From Alloacidobacterium sp035547425 (GTDB lineage: Bacteria; Acidobacteriota; Terriglobia; Terriglobales; Acidobacteriaceae): a DNA stretch of 64,000 bases. Positions 50,950-58,777 of the stretch are shown piece after piece; the first letter of the stretch is position 1; the number at the start of each line of letters is the position of its first letter. The notes beneath the pieces are model-generated. The model had not been told where the DNA came from and did not search any database. It saw only the letters and a program-made list of their open reading frames with translations. The stretch lies in the NCBI GenBank assembly GCA_035547425.1, contig DASZUU010000050.1:1-64000 (forward strand), written 5' to 3'. A program made the position numbers and the translations under genes.

Positions 50950-51282
50950 ACTCATATGCCTAAGACAGACATGCCTCCCGGCGCTCTCACTCTTCTCATC
51001 CTTCGCGTTCTTCAATCCGGTTCCCTGCACGGATACGCCATCGCGCAGCGCATTCACGTGCTCTCAAGCGAAGTCCTCGCGGTGGAAGAAGGCTCCCTCT
51101 ATCCGGCGCTGCAAAAGATGCTGCTGAAAGGCTGGGTCACGGCGGAATGGGGTATTTCGGGAACCAACCGCAAGGTCCGCTTCTATCGCCTGACAGCCGC
51201 AGGCCGCAAGCAGCTTCAGTCTGAAGTCGCCAATTACGATCGCGTAACCGAAGCGATTCAAACCATCCTGCGCACCGCCTGA
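50941..51282 (+). CDS. PadR-family transcriptional regulator
   Basis: 113 residues if the first ATG is used. The winged helix is typical: ALTLLILRVLQSGSLHGYAI, then VEEGSLYPALQKMLLKGWVT, and TNRKVRFYRLTAAGRKQL. A promoter -10 lies at 50935-50940, so transcription may begin near 50947; the ATGs at 50956 or 50971 are then more likely starts. It precedes the ADOP permease by 11 bases, the standard acidobacterial pair, and probably represses it. Confidence 0.88.
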   Translation: MPITHMPKTDMPPGALTLLILRVLQSGSLHGYAIAQRIHVLSSEVLAVEEGSLYPALQKMLLKGWVTAEWGISGTNRKVRFYRLTAAGRKQLQSEVANYDRVTEAIQTILRTA

Positions 51283-51293
51283 GGAGGTTCCTT

Positions 51294-53813
51294 ATGGGTG
51301 AATTTTTTCGTCGGCTTCGCTATCTTCTGCAGCGCAACCGCTTTGATCGTGAATTGGAAAATGAAATGGAATTCCACCGCGAGATGGCCGCGCGCGAGGG
51401 GCGCAAAAACTTCGGCAACGATCTGCGGCTCCGCGAGCAATCGCGCGAGGCATGGGGCTGGGTGTGGATCGATCGCCTGCTACAGGACCTGCGCTACGCC
51501 GCGCGCATCCTGTGGCGCTCGCCGGGGTTCACCCTGACGGCAATCTTTGTACTGGCTCTCGGCATCGGCGTCAGCGTAACAGCATTCAGTCTGCTCAATA
51601 TTTTAGTGCTGAAGATGCTGCCGGTGCGCGATCCCGCATCGATTGTTCGCCTGCAGCGTCGTTCCCCGGAAATCACGACTGCCGATACGCCGTACCTTTC
51701 GTTTCTCTTCTATAAAAATCACACAAAAACGCTCTCCGCCATGTTCGCCGTCATGGGATCGCCTTCCATGGAGTTGAATGATGACCTGCAACCTGTATCC
51801 GTCAACTATGTAACCTCAAACTACTTCACGGAATTAGGTACGCAGGTTGCTGCCGGGCGTCTCTTCCTCTCCTCACAGGACGAATCTGCAAATGCGCCAC
51901 CCATCGTTGTGCTGAGTCATGGGCTATGGGAACGCCGTTTTAACAGCGATCCCGGCATTGTCGGAAAGGTCATCCGGTTGAACGGCAAACCGGCGACGGT
52001 GATCGGTGTCGCAGCAAAAAATTACGCCAGCAATTCCGGCCAATACCCAGACCTGTGGTTGCCGATCACACAGGAATCCTATTTCGTAGAAGGAAGCAAC
52101 GCGATCACGGATGCCGTAGGCGGAGCGGCTGTTCGCATGTGGGGACGGCTTGCGCCAGGCATCACCGCCAAAGTAGCGGAGCAGGAGTTGCTCACGCTCA
52201 CTAACGAATTGCGCAAGCAGTATCCAAAGCTCATCTGGGACAAGGAATATATCCGCAGCGATCCCGGCAGTCACCTCCTGGTGCTGGAGCCGCAGATGAT
52301 CCCTGTCTTCAGTATGATCGGCGCTCTCGTGCTGCTCATCTTTATCGTCGCCTGCGCCAATCTCGGCGGATTGATGATGGCGCGTGGCGTTGCCCGCGAG
52401 CATGAAATCAGCATCCGGCTCGCTATCGGAGCCGGCAGGATGCGCATCTTCAGGCAGTTGTTTACCGAGAGCCTGCTGCTGGCGATGCTTGCTTCCGTCA
52501 TCGGCCTGACGTTGAGCTATACCGGCCTGCGCATCATGAACGCCATCTACGGAGACGACAAATCCACCTGGATGACCTTTGCGCCCGACTGGCGCGTGAT
52601 GTTGTTTACCGTGGGCATGGCTCTTTTTGCAGCTCTTCTTTTCGGACTGGCTCCCGCATTGCAAATGGCGAGGCAGCGCCAGCGCAAAACAATCGCGCGG
52701 CAAATTCTGGTGAGCATTCAAATCACTGCCAGTTGCATCCTGCTCATCGTATCCGGCCTGCTGGTGCACGCAGTACATCACACTCTGTATTCCGACCCGG
52801 GCTTCGGCTACGAGCAGGTGGTTTCCATTACACCCGGACTCGATAGTCATGGATATAAACCTGAAGCGGCGCGCGCCTATATAGAACAGCTACGGACGCG
52901 GCTGCTTGGCCTTCCCGGAGTGACCTCCGTAGCTTTGTCAAAAGAATCGCTGTTAGGAAATGGCTTTACCTCCTACATCACGACGGATATAGGAGGCCAT
53001 CCCGTCAATATTTATCCCAACTCGGTCGATCCGCCTTTCTTCAAAACAATGGGAATTCCACTGCTTCGTGGACGCAATCTGTTGCCGGGTGAAAAACAGG
53101 CGGTCATTGTCAGCGAATCGCTGGCACGTCGCCAGTGGCCGGGTCAGGAGGCATTAGGAAAGAAATTCGGAGATAACAAGGACGTTGTCGTTGGCATAGC
53201 GGGAAATGCCCGCATCAAAGCCTTGAATGATGGCGAAGCTGTTGAGGCTTACTGGGCGGCACAACCGGAAGACCTCGCAGCCATGAGCGTATTGGTAAAA
53301 ACCGCCGGTGCTCCGGAAGGATTGGTTCCCGAGACGAAATCAATCGTCAAGTCGCTTGACCCCAAGCTCTTCCCCTACATCTGGCTGCTGAAGACCGGCT
53401 TCCGCGACAGCACGCAGTTGCTGGAGAACACGGCTCTCGCAGCCACCATTCTGGGATTACTGGCAACGCTGCTTGCCGCTGTAGGCATCCTGGGCTTGGT
53501 CACGTATGCAGTTTCACAGCGCAACAAGGAAATTGCCATTCGCATTGCCCTCGGAGCCAAGCCGCAGCATGTGCTCTTCGCCATCTTGCGCCAGTTCGTG
53601 CTTCCCGTCGTAACGGGAGCGATTGCCGGAACAGCCGCCACGGCATTCGTATCGCGATTCCTGCACAAAATTCTTTACGGCATCAGCAATCTCGACCCCG
53701 CCGGATACGCAGGCGGCATTGGCGTCCTGATGGTGATCGCTCTGATTGCTGCTCTGCTTCCCGCCCGCCGCGCCCTGCGGGTCGATCCTGTCCGCGCCCT
53801 GCACGAAGAATAA
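51294..53813 (+). CDS. ABC transporter permease of the acidobacterial ADOP family (MacB/FtsX-like)
   Basis: 839 residues. A short N-terminal region (FFRRLRYLLQRNRFDRELEN) with the ADOP-type helix, then LLQDLRYAARILWRSPGFTL opening the first helix, a MacB-like periplasmic domain, three helices near 350-450, a second periplasmic domain and three helices at the C terminus. FtsX segments appear twice (FIVACANLGGLMMARGVARE and LVTYAVSQRNKEIAIRIALG). No ATPase gene is adjacent, as is usual for this orphan family. GGAGG precedes the ATG. Substrate unknown. Confidence 0.9.
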   Translation: MGEFFRRLRYLLQRNRFDRELENEMEFHREMAAREGRKNFGNDLRLREQSREAWGWVWIDRLLQDLRYAARILWRSPGFTLTAIFVLALGIGVSVTAFSLLNILVLKMLPVRDPASIVRLQRRSPEITTADTPYLSFLFYKNHTKTLSAMFAVMGSPSMELNDDLQPVSVNYVTSNYFTELGTQVAAGRLFLSSQDESANAPPIVVLSHGLWERRFNSDPGIVGKVIRLNGKPATVIGVAAKNYASNSGQYPDLWLPITQESYFVEGSNAITDAVGGAAVRMWGRLAPGITAKVAEQELLTLTNELRKQYPKLIWDKEYIRSDPGSHLLVLEPQMIPVFSMIGALVLLIFIVACANLGGLMMARGVAREHEISIRLAIGAGRMRIFRQLFTESLLLAMLASVIGLTLSYTGLRIMNAIYGDDKSTWMTFAPDWRVMLFTVGMALFAALLFGLAPALQMARQRQRKTIARQILVSIQITASCILLIVSGLLVHAVHHTLYSDPGFGYEQVVSITPGLDSHGYKPEAARAYIEQLRTRLLGLPGVTSVALSKESLLGNGFTSYITTDIGGHPVNIYPNSVDPPFFKTMGIPLLRGRNLLPGEKQAVIVSESLARRQWPGQEALGKKFGDNKDVVVGIAGNARIKALNDGEAVEAYWAAQPEDLAAMSVLVKTAGAPEGLVPETKSIVKSLDPKLFPYIWLLKTGFRDSTQLLENTALAATILGLLATLLAAVGILGLVTYAVSQRNKEIAIRIALGAKPQHVLFAILRQFVLPVVTGAIAGTAATAFVSRFLHKILYGISNLDPAGYAGGIGVLMVIALIAALLPARRALRVDPVRALHEE

Positions 53814-53817
53814 AAAA

Positions 53818-53841
53818 GCGCCCGGCATCCGGGCGCTTTTT
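53818..53841. terminator. Bidirectional terminator after the ADOP permease
   Basis: GCGCCCGG stem with a CAT loop, A6 before and T5 after. Confidence 0.9.
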
Positions 53842-53858
53842 ACGATGAAAGCGAATGC

Positions 53859-54818
53859 TTAGTGGACCACCGATTGAAAGAGCGGCGATTGCAACAGGCT
53901 GGAGAACTGGCTGTCGGAAGCCGCAAAGCGAACCTGCAGAATTCCCGAGTTCGAATCAATGGTCGTACTATCGATAGCCGACTTCTCGACGGTTGTGCCG
54001 CTGACCTTCTTGTACATGGCCGCCGCATTCAGCAGCGATGACATGGTTGCCGCGGTGAAAGTATCGGGCGTCACCACATCGAGATTGAACTTCACCCCAT
54101 TGTTGAAGTTCATGGTGTAGCGCGACCCGATCAGGCGCTTCTTCACCGTCTCATAGTCGGCCAGCTGAGCCGCTTCGCCCAGCACGCCGCGCATCATCAT
54201 CTGCGTGCCCTTCTGGTCCAGGATGCTCCAGATCGGTTCGTTATCCACGTTGGCCATCTGCTGCATCATCGAATCGTTGCTCAGAAAGCTCGGAGTCAGG
54301 CCGTCGCGCGCGTCGAGGGCAAACTTGATCGAATCGCTTGAGCCAAAGACCATCGTCGTCGGATTCAGGAAGCTGACCAGCATCCCGCTCTCGCCCATGG
54401 GATAAATCAGGTTGTCGCGGAGCTTGGTGGCTTTCACCTTCTTCTTCTTGAAGTTCGCAAGAATATCGGGCAGAGAGAATTGCCCTTCCGCCAGGCCCAC
54501 GATCTTCGTGCTGTCGCCGCCGCCTGCCGTGCGGAATGCTGCAAAAGCCAGCTCGTCGATATCGTGATTATCGTTGAGGCCGGAATTCTTCAGGGCCGTT
54601 TCCAGCTGCTTCAGCTCCGGCGGAAGCACGCGCGCCTTCAGGTTCATGGCAGCTTCCGAGTTCTGCATGGCGCGATAATCGACAACGATAATTTGTTGCA
54701 CGTCTTTGGGAATCGCTGCGCGGGCGTCGCCGCTCAGTTGCGCGGCCATCACTGGCAAGGATGCAATGGTGCTGAGAGCAAGCGTAGCTGCCAGCGCAAG
54801 ATGGGTACGAAACTTCAA
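53859..54818 (-). CDS. Secreted protein of unknown function
   Basis: 319 residues from a TTG at 54818 that has GGAGG seven bases upstream; a longer ATG frame to 54878 lacks this. The signal peptide LALAATLALSTIASLPVMAA is clear. The mature part starts with PKDVQQIIVVDYRAMQN, has two related halves with FGSSDSIKFALDARDGLTPS, and is conserved-looking but not a family I can name. No membrane helices. Monocistronic. Confidence 0.7.
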   Translation of the reverse strand: MKFRTHLALAATLALSTIASLPVMAAQLSGDARAAIPKDVQQIIVVDYRAMQNSEAAMNLKARVLPPELKQLETALKNSGLNDNHDIDELAFAAFRTAGGGDSTKIVGLAEGQFSLPDILANFKKKKVKATKLRDNLIYPMGESGMLVSFLNPTTMVFGSSDSIKFALDARDGLTPSFLSNDSMMQQMANVDNEPIWSILDQKGTQMMMRGVLGEAAQLADYETVKKRLIGSRYTMNFNNGVKFNLDVVTPDTFTAATMSSLLNAAAMYKKVSGTTVEKSAIDSTTIDSNSGILQVRFAASDSQFSSLLQSPLFQSVVH

Positions 54819-54893
54819 ATGTCTACCTCCGGGTGCAACTTCATTCTGTCTCACCCAAGTATCTGCTGGAGAGGCCAAATATGCCTGTCCTTG

Positions 54894-55835
54894 TTATTTT
54901 AGACTGGCGCGTTCCCGTTCCGGTACGGGCCATGGGATAGGTTGCTCGATCCTTCGCTCCAGAATCTTCGCCTCGGGATCGAATCCATGTAATTGACGCA
55001 CCCACTCGCTATCCTGCTCATAGGCCGCTTCCGGAAGCAGCCCGATCAGTTCCCCGCGCACCGGCTGCGTACGATGCCGTTCTGCCTGTCTCTTGACCGC
55101 CGCATAAGCATCGGCCACCGAGGTTTGCCGGAAATCCGTGATATTCATAGAGATCTGCGCCATCCCATGCGCCAGTACCCCCATCGCCTTCACCCCGGAA
55201 AGCCCTCCCGCCGAAGCCCGAATCTCCTTGGCAATGGCCCTGGCTGTCGTCACATTATCAGTATCGAGATAAATGTTGTAGGCAATCAGAAAACGCCGCG
55301 CGCCTACCGCTGAGGCTCCCGCCGTCGGGTGCAGATCGGGGCCGCCTACATCCGGACGCCGAGTGACATCCTTGCGCACAGCGTCGCGCAGCCCTTCAAA
55401 TTGCCCCCGGCGCACATCTTCCAGCAACGCGCGGTCAGGACGCGCTGCGGCAGCTTCATAAAAATAAACCGGGATGTGATACCGCTTCCAGATTTCCATC
55501 CCCGCCTGCCGCGCCAGCAAGGCGCACTGTTCAAGCGAAACGCCGCGCACCGGCACAAACGGAATCACGTCCGCCGCCCCGATACGGGGATGCACTCCTT
55601 GCTGTGTCGTCAGGTCGATCAGCTCGGAAGCTCGCCCCGCCGCGCGCACCGCTGCTTCCACCACCGCTGCCGGAGTACCGGCAATGGTCACAACGGAACG
55701 GTTATGGTCTGCATCCAGCGACCAGTCGAGCAGCGAAACGCCATCCATCTGCATAGCCGCAACGATCGACGCGACTTTGTACGAGTCTGCGCCTTCGGAG
55801 AAGTTCGGCACGCATTCGATCATGGCCTCGCTCAT
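54894..55835 (-). CDS. ftcD: Glutamate formimidoyltransferase
   Basis: Transfers the formimino group from formiminoglutamate to tetrahydrofolate in histidine degradation. 313 residues, transferase domain only (the mammalian enzyme adds a cyclodeaminase). Markers: ECVPNFSEGAD at the start, DADHNRSVVTIAG with the catalytic His, QGVHPRIGAADVIPFVPV, and GARRFLIAYNIYLDT. The ATG at 55835 has AAGGAG. Ten bases after the pagL-like gene, in the same direction; no other hut gene is close. Confidence 0.92.
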   Translation of the reverse strand: MSEAMIECVPNFSEGADSYKVASIVAAMQMDGVSLLDWSLDADHNRSVVTIAGTPAAVVEAAVRAAGRASELIDLTTQQGVHPRIGAADVIPFVPVRGVSLEQCALLARQAGMEIWKRYHIPVYFYEAAAARPDRALLEDVRRGQFEGLRDAVRKDVTRRPDVGGPDLHPTAGASAVGARRFLIAYNIYLDTDNVTTARAIAKEIRASAGGLSGVKAMGVLAHGMAQISMNITDFRQTSVADAYAAVKRQAERHRTQPVRGELIGLLPEAAYEQDSEWVRQLHGFDPEAKILERRIEQPIPWPVPERERASLK

Positions 55836-55845
55836 TTCCTGCTCC

Positions 55846-56562
55846 TTACCGCCACCACGTATAACCAATCTGGAACTGCACGCTGGCATTGACGCCTGGG
55901 TTGCGGTCGCCCAGCGATGCGCTGGAAATATGGATGGCATTCGCGCCGAATGTGATGGATTGGCGCGGCTTCACGAAATAGTGAAATCCGACGCCGAATT
56001 GTGGCGTGAAATTCCATACGCTGGTCCCGCCCGGCTGGCCATGCGGCATCTGAATATCCGGCGGATACTTGTGATTCGTCCAGATCAAGCCGCCTGCGCC
56101 CTGCGCAAAGGGCGCAAGGCGCCTTGCCGGCTTGAAGTTCCACCGCAGAATAATCGGCGTAATGCTGACACCCGTAAAAGTGCCGCCGTTTACCGGCAGC
56201 AACACATCCCCGGTCTGCCCCTGGTATTCATAGGGCGTTTCCTGGTAATGCGGAGCAGGCGTGAACGACTGCCAGTAAGGCATCAGTTCACCCGCGTATT
56301 CAAATTGTCCGCGCAGAAAGCCCGGCAGATGCTCATCGGTGATCACCTTGCCCAGGCGTACACCTGCGCTGGTAAAGCTGAAGTCGGAGCGATCTCCGAT
56401 GCCGACGCCGCCCTGAAAAAACGCGCCGAACTCCCACGGGCGCATCGCCAGCACGTCCGATGCCGGTTTTTCATTTGCCGGAGCCGGGGTTTGCGCAAAG
56501 GCCGAAAGCGAAAGCAGACTGGAGGCCGCAAAAACAAGGGAAGGAAGAATTTTTTTCAGCAT
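55846..56562 (-). CDS. Acyloxyacyl hydrolase, PagL-like lipid A 3-O-deacylase
   Basis: 238-residue outer-membrane barrel with a signal peptide (FAASSLLSLSAFA). The PagL active-site pattern is visible as ANAIHISSASLGDRNPGVN near residue 210, with His and Ser in the expected places; it ends GYTWWR with an aromatic beta-signal. It would remove a 3-linked acyl chain from lipid A. Preceded on this strand by a terminator for yebC. Co-transcribed with ftcD, though no functional tie is known. Confidence 0.8.
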   Translation of the reverse strand: MLKKILPSLVFAASSLLSLSAFAQTPAPANEKPASDVLAMRPWEFGAFFQGGVGIGDRSDFSFTSAGVRLGKVITDEHLPGFLRGQFEYAGELMPYWQSFTPAPHYQETPYEYQGQTGDVLLPVNGGTFTGVSITPIILRWNFKPARRLAPFAQGAGGLIWTNHKYPPDIQMPHGQPGGTSVWNFTPQFGVGFHYFVKPRQSITFGANAIHISSASLGDRNPGVNASVQFQIGYTWWR

Positions 56563-56623
56563 AGTGATGTGCGTGCTCTTCTTCTGATGCTCCATGCAAA
56601 ATGATGTTTCAACATAAAAGGAA

Positions 56624-56642
56624 GGCCGCCACTCGGGCGGCC
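56624..56642 (-). terminator. Terminator after yebC
   Basis: A seven-base stem GGCCGCC with a five-base loop, followed on the minus strand by TTCCTTTTAT. Confidence 0.65.
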
Positions 56643-56664
56643 CTCAATTCTCTGTGTGACCGCG

Positions 56665-57411
56665 TTAACCTGCCACTTCTTCCATCTGCGCCGCATCCAT
56701 GTCGAAATTGGAATAGACGTTCTGCACATCGTCGTGGTCTTCCAGCGCCTCAAGCAGGCGAATCATCTGCGCTGCCGTCGAGCCTTCGAGCTTCGTGTAC
56801 GTCGAGGCGATCATCGTCACCTCCGACATCACCGTCTCGATGCCCGCATCGCGAATCGCCTGCGCCACCGCTTCATATGCGGCAGGCTCGGTCATAATCT
56901 CCCACGTATCGCCTTCGTCGTTCAGGTCGTCGCCGCCCGCTTCCAGCACAATGTTCATCAGCTTCTCTTCATCGGCAGCCGTTTTTGCAACTGCGATAAT
57001 GCCCTTCTTGCTGAACATGAACCGCACCGAGCCCGACTCGCCGAGGTTGCCGCCGTTCTTTGAGAATGCGTGGCGAATTTCGCTCACCGTGCGGTTGCGA
57101 TTGTCGGTCGTCGTTTCCACAATGACCGCGACGCCGCCCGGGCCATAGCCCTCAAACGTAATCTCTTCATAGACCGCGCCGGGAAGTTCGCCCGTACCGC
57201 GCTGGATGGCGCGCTTGATATTGTCTGCCGGCATGTTCTCGGCTTTGGCAGCGGCAACAGCGGTGCGCAACCGCGGGTTTCCGTCAGGATCGCCGCCAGC
57301 CTTGGCTGCGATGGTGATTTCTTTGATCAGACGCGTGAAGATCTTGCCGCGCTTGGCGTCAAGAGCCCCTTTTTTATGCTTAATTGTCGCCCATTTTGAA
57401 TGGCCAGACAT
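56665..57411 (-). CDS. yebC: YebC/PmpR-family regulator (TACO1-like)
   Basis: 248 residues. The N-terminal SGHSKWATIKHKKGALDAKR is diagnostic; GKIFTRLIKEI, GGDPDGNPRLRTAV and TFEGYGPGGVAVIVE follow. Proteins of this family bind DNA or act on ribosomes translating proline-rich stretches. Only one copy is in the window. The ORF start is the ATG at 57411. Confidence 0.95.
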   Translation of the reverse strand: MSGHSKWATIKHKKGALDAKRGKIFTRLIKEITIAAKAGGDPDGNPRLRTAVAAAKAENMPADNIKRAIQRGTGELPGAVYEEITFEGYGPGGVAVIVETTTDNRNRTVSEIRHAFSKNGGNLGESGSVRFMFSKKGIIAVAKTAADEEKLMNIVLEAGGDDLNDEGDTWEIMTEPAAYEAVAQAIRDAGIETVMSEVTMIASTYTKLEGSTAAQMIRLLEALEDHDDVQNVYSNFDMDAAQMEEVAG

Positions 57412-57540
57412 GGGAAACCTCGGAAGCTGTTTTGTTTTCAGTTTGCGGCGAAATGCTTGAAAACAGGAATGGTTTTGAGCGATCCCCGCAACTTGTAAGT
57501 ATAGCAGGGTGTTATGGCCCTATGTATAGCCATTCACTCC

Positions 57541-57993
57541 TTACGCATCGCGGCGCGCGCGGAAAAACTGCCTGAGCACACCGCCGCACTCCTCCGCCAG
57601 AACGCCCGTAGTCACCGGCATCTTGTGATTCAGCTTCGGATGATTCAACACTTCCAGCACGGAACCGGCAGCGCCCGCCTTTGGATCGGCTGCGCCATAA
57701 ACAAGCCGCGCCAGGCGGGCATGAATCATCGCTCCGGCGCACATCGCGCAAGGCTCCAGCGTGACGTACAGATCGCACTCCAGCAGCCGATAATTCCCTA
57801 CTGCATAGGCCGCAGCCCGCATGGCAACAATCTCGGCATGCGCCGTCGGATCGATATCACGCAGCACGCGATTCTGACCGCGGCCAATAATTTCGCCATG
57901 AAGCACAACCACAGCTCCAATCGGCACTTCCCCCGCCGCGGCGGCAAGACGCGCTTCTTCCAGCGCCGCCTGCATCCATATTTCATCCTGCAT
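57541..57993 (-). CDS. tadA: tRNA-specific adenosine deaminase TadA
   Basis: Converts A34 to inosine in tRNA-Arg(ACG). 150 residues with zinc ligands HAEIVAMRAA (His, and catalytic Glu) and LEPCAMCAGAMIH (two Cys), plus the RNA-binding tail CGGVLRQFFRARR. The ATG at 57993 lies 23 bases from a divergent reductase gene; a longer frame to 58125 overlaps that gene and is rejected. Confidence 0.95.
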   Translation of the reverse strand: MQDEIWMQAALEEARLAAAAGEVPIGAVVVLHGEIIGRGQNRVLRDIDPTAHAEIVAMRAAAYAVGNYRLLECDLYVTLEPCAMCAGAMIHARLARLVYGAADPKAGAAGSVLEVLNHPKLNHKMPVTTGVLAEECGGVLRQFFRARRDA

Positions 57994-58016
57994 ACTCACT
58001 ATGCTAACGTCTCGCC

Positions 58017-58541
58017 ATGCGCCGCGTTCTTTATTCCGTCGCCTGCTCGCTCGATGGCTACATCGCGCGCCTCGATCACTCCGTCGATTGGCTCCCGGAA
58101 GGCGGCGACTACGGCCTTGAGGCATCCTTTGCTACCGTCGACACCGCGCTCATCGGCCGCAAAACCCACGACTTCATGGTGAAGCATGGACAATTCAGCA
58201 TGCCCGGCCTGGAAAACTATGTCTTCTCGCGCAATCCAGCACCGCCGTCGTATCCCGGCGTTCACTGGGTCAGCACGGACGCCGAAGCCCTCGTCCGCAA
58301 GCTCAAGGAACAGTCCGGCAAGGATATCTGGCTGATTGGCGGCTCCGACCTTGCGCAAACCCTGTTTCATGCTCGCCTCATCGATGAAGTCTCTCTGACC
58401 ATCATCCCCGTTCTGCTCGGCGACGGCATCCCGCTCTTCCCCAAAATAAAATTCGACATCCCCCTGAATCTCATCGAGCAAAAAGCCTATCCGGACGGCG
58501 TTCTCACCCTGCGATACAGCGTTTCTCAACCGTCCTCATAA
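58017..58541 (+). CDS. Dihydrofolate reductase-family protein (RibD C-terminal fold)
   Basis: 174 residues starting RRVLYSVACSLDGYIARLDH, with TALIGRKTHDFM, DIWLIGGSDLAQTLF and EVSLTIIPVLLGDGIPLFP, characteristic of the RibD C-terminal reductase group related to DHFR. The residues needed for folate use are not conclusive, so it is more likely a flavin/pteridine-type reductase than FolA. Divergent from tadA with 23 bases between. Confidence 0.85.
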   Translation: MRRVLYSVACSLDGYIARLDHSVDWLPEGGDYGLEASFATVDTALIGRKTHDFMVKHGQFSMPGLENYVFSRNPAPPSYPGVHWVSTDAEALVRKLKEQSGKDIWLIGGSDLAQTLFHARLIDEVSLTIIPVLLGDGIPLFPKIKFDIPLNLIEQKAYPDGVLTLRYSVSQPSS

Positions 58542-58653
58542 AATTTGCGGCATCCGCCAAAACCGCCCGCATTTGCGATTAGAATAAGCAGGTAGAGTTT
58601 CCGGGTGAGAAGGACTGAATCGGTGTAGAAAGCGGCTCCCGCGCACAGCATAT

Positions 58654-58753
58654 TTATGACCGTGTCCTGCGGTCATAACAGAGATACGACTCCAGTAAAA
58701 ATTTAACGCGCTGTTTAAACGGCGGGACGTGCTATGCGCTTTTCATGCGCATA
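58654..58753 (+). promoter_or_regulatory. Structured leader of the decarboxylase gene
   Basis: Two hairpins precede the gene: TTATGACCG paired across a seven-base loop (58654-58678) and TATGCGC across another (58733-58753). GAGAGAGAGG then lies just before the ATG. No known riboswitch was recognised. Confidence 0.4.
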
Positions 58754-58777
58754 CAGTTATGAGAGAGAGGTAGTTGG

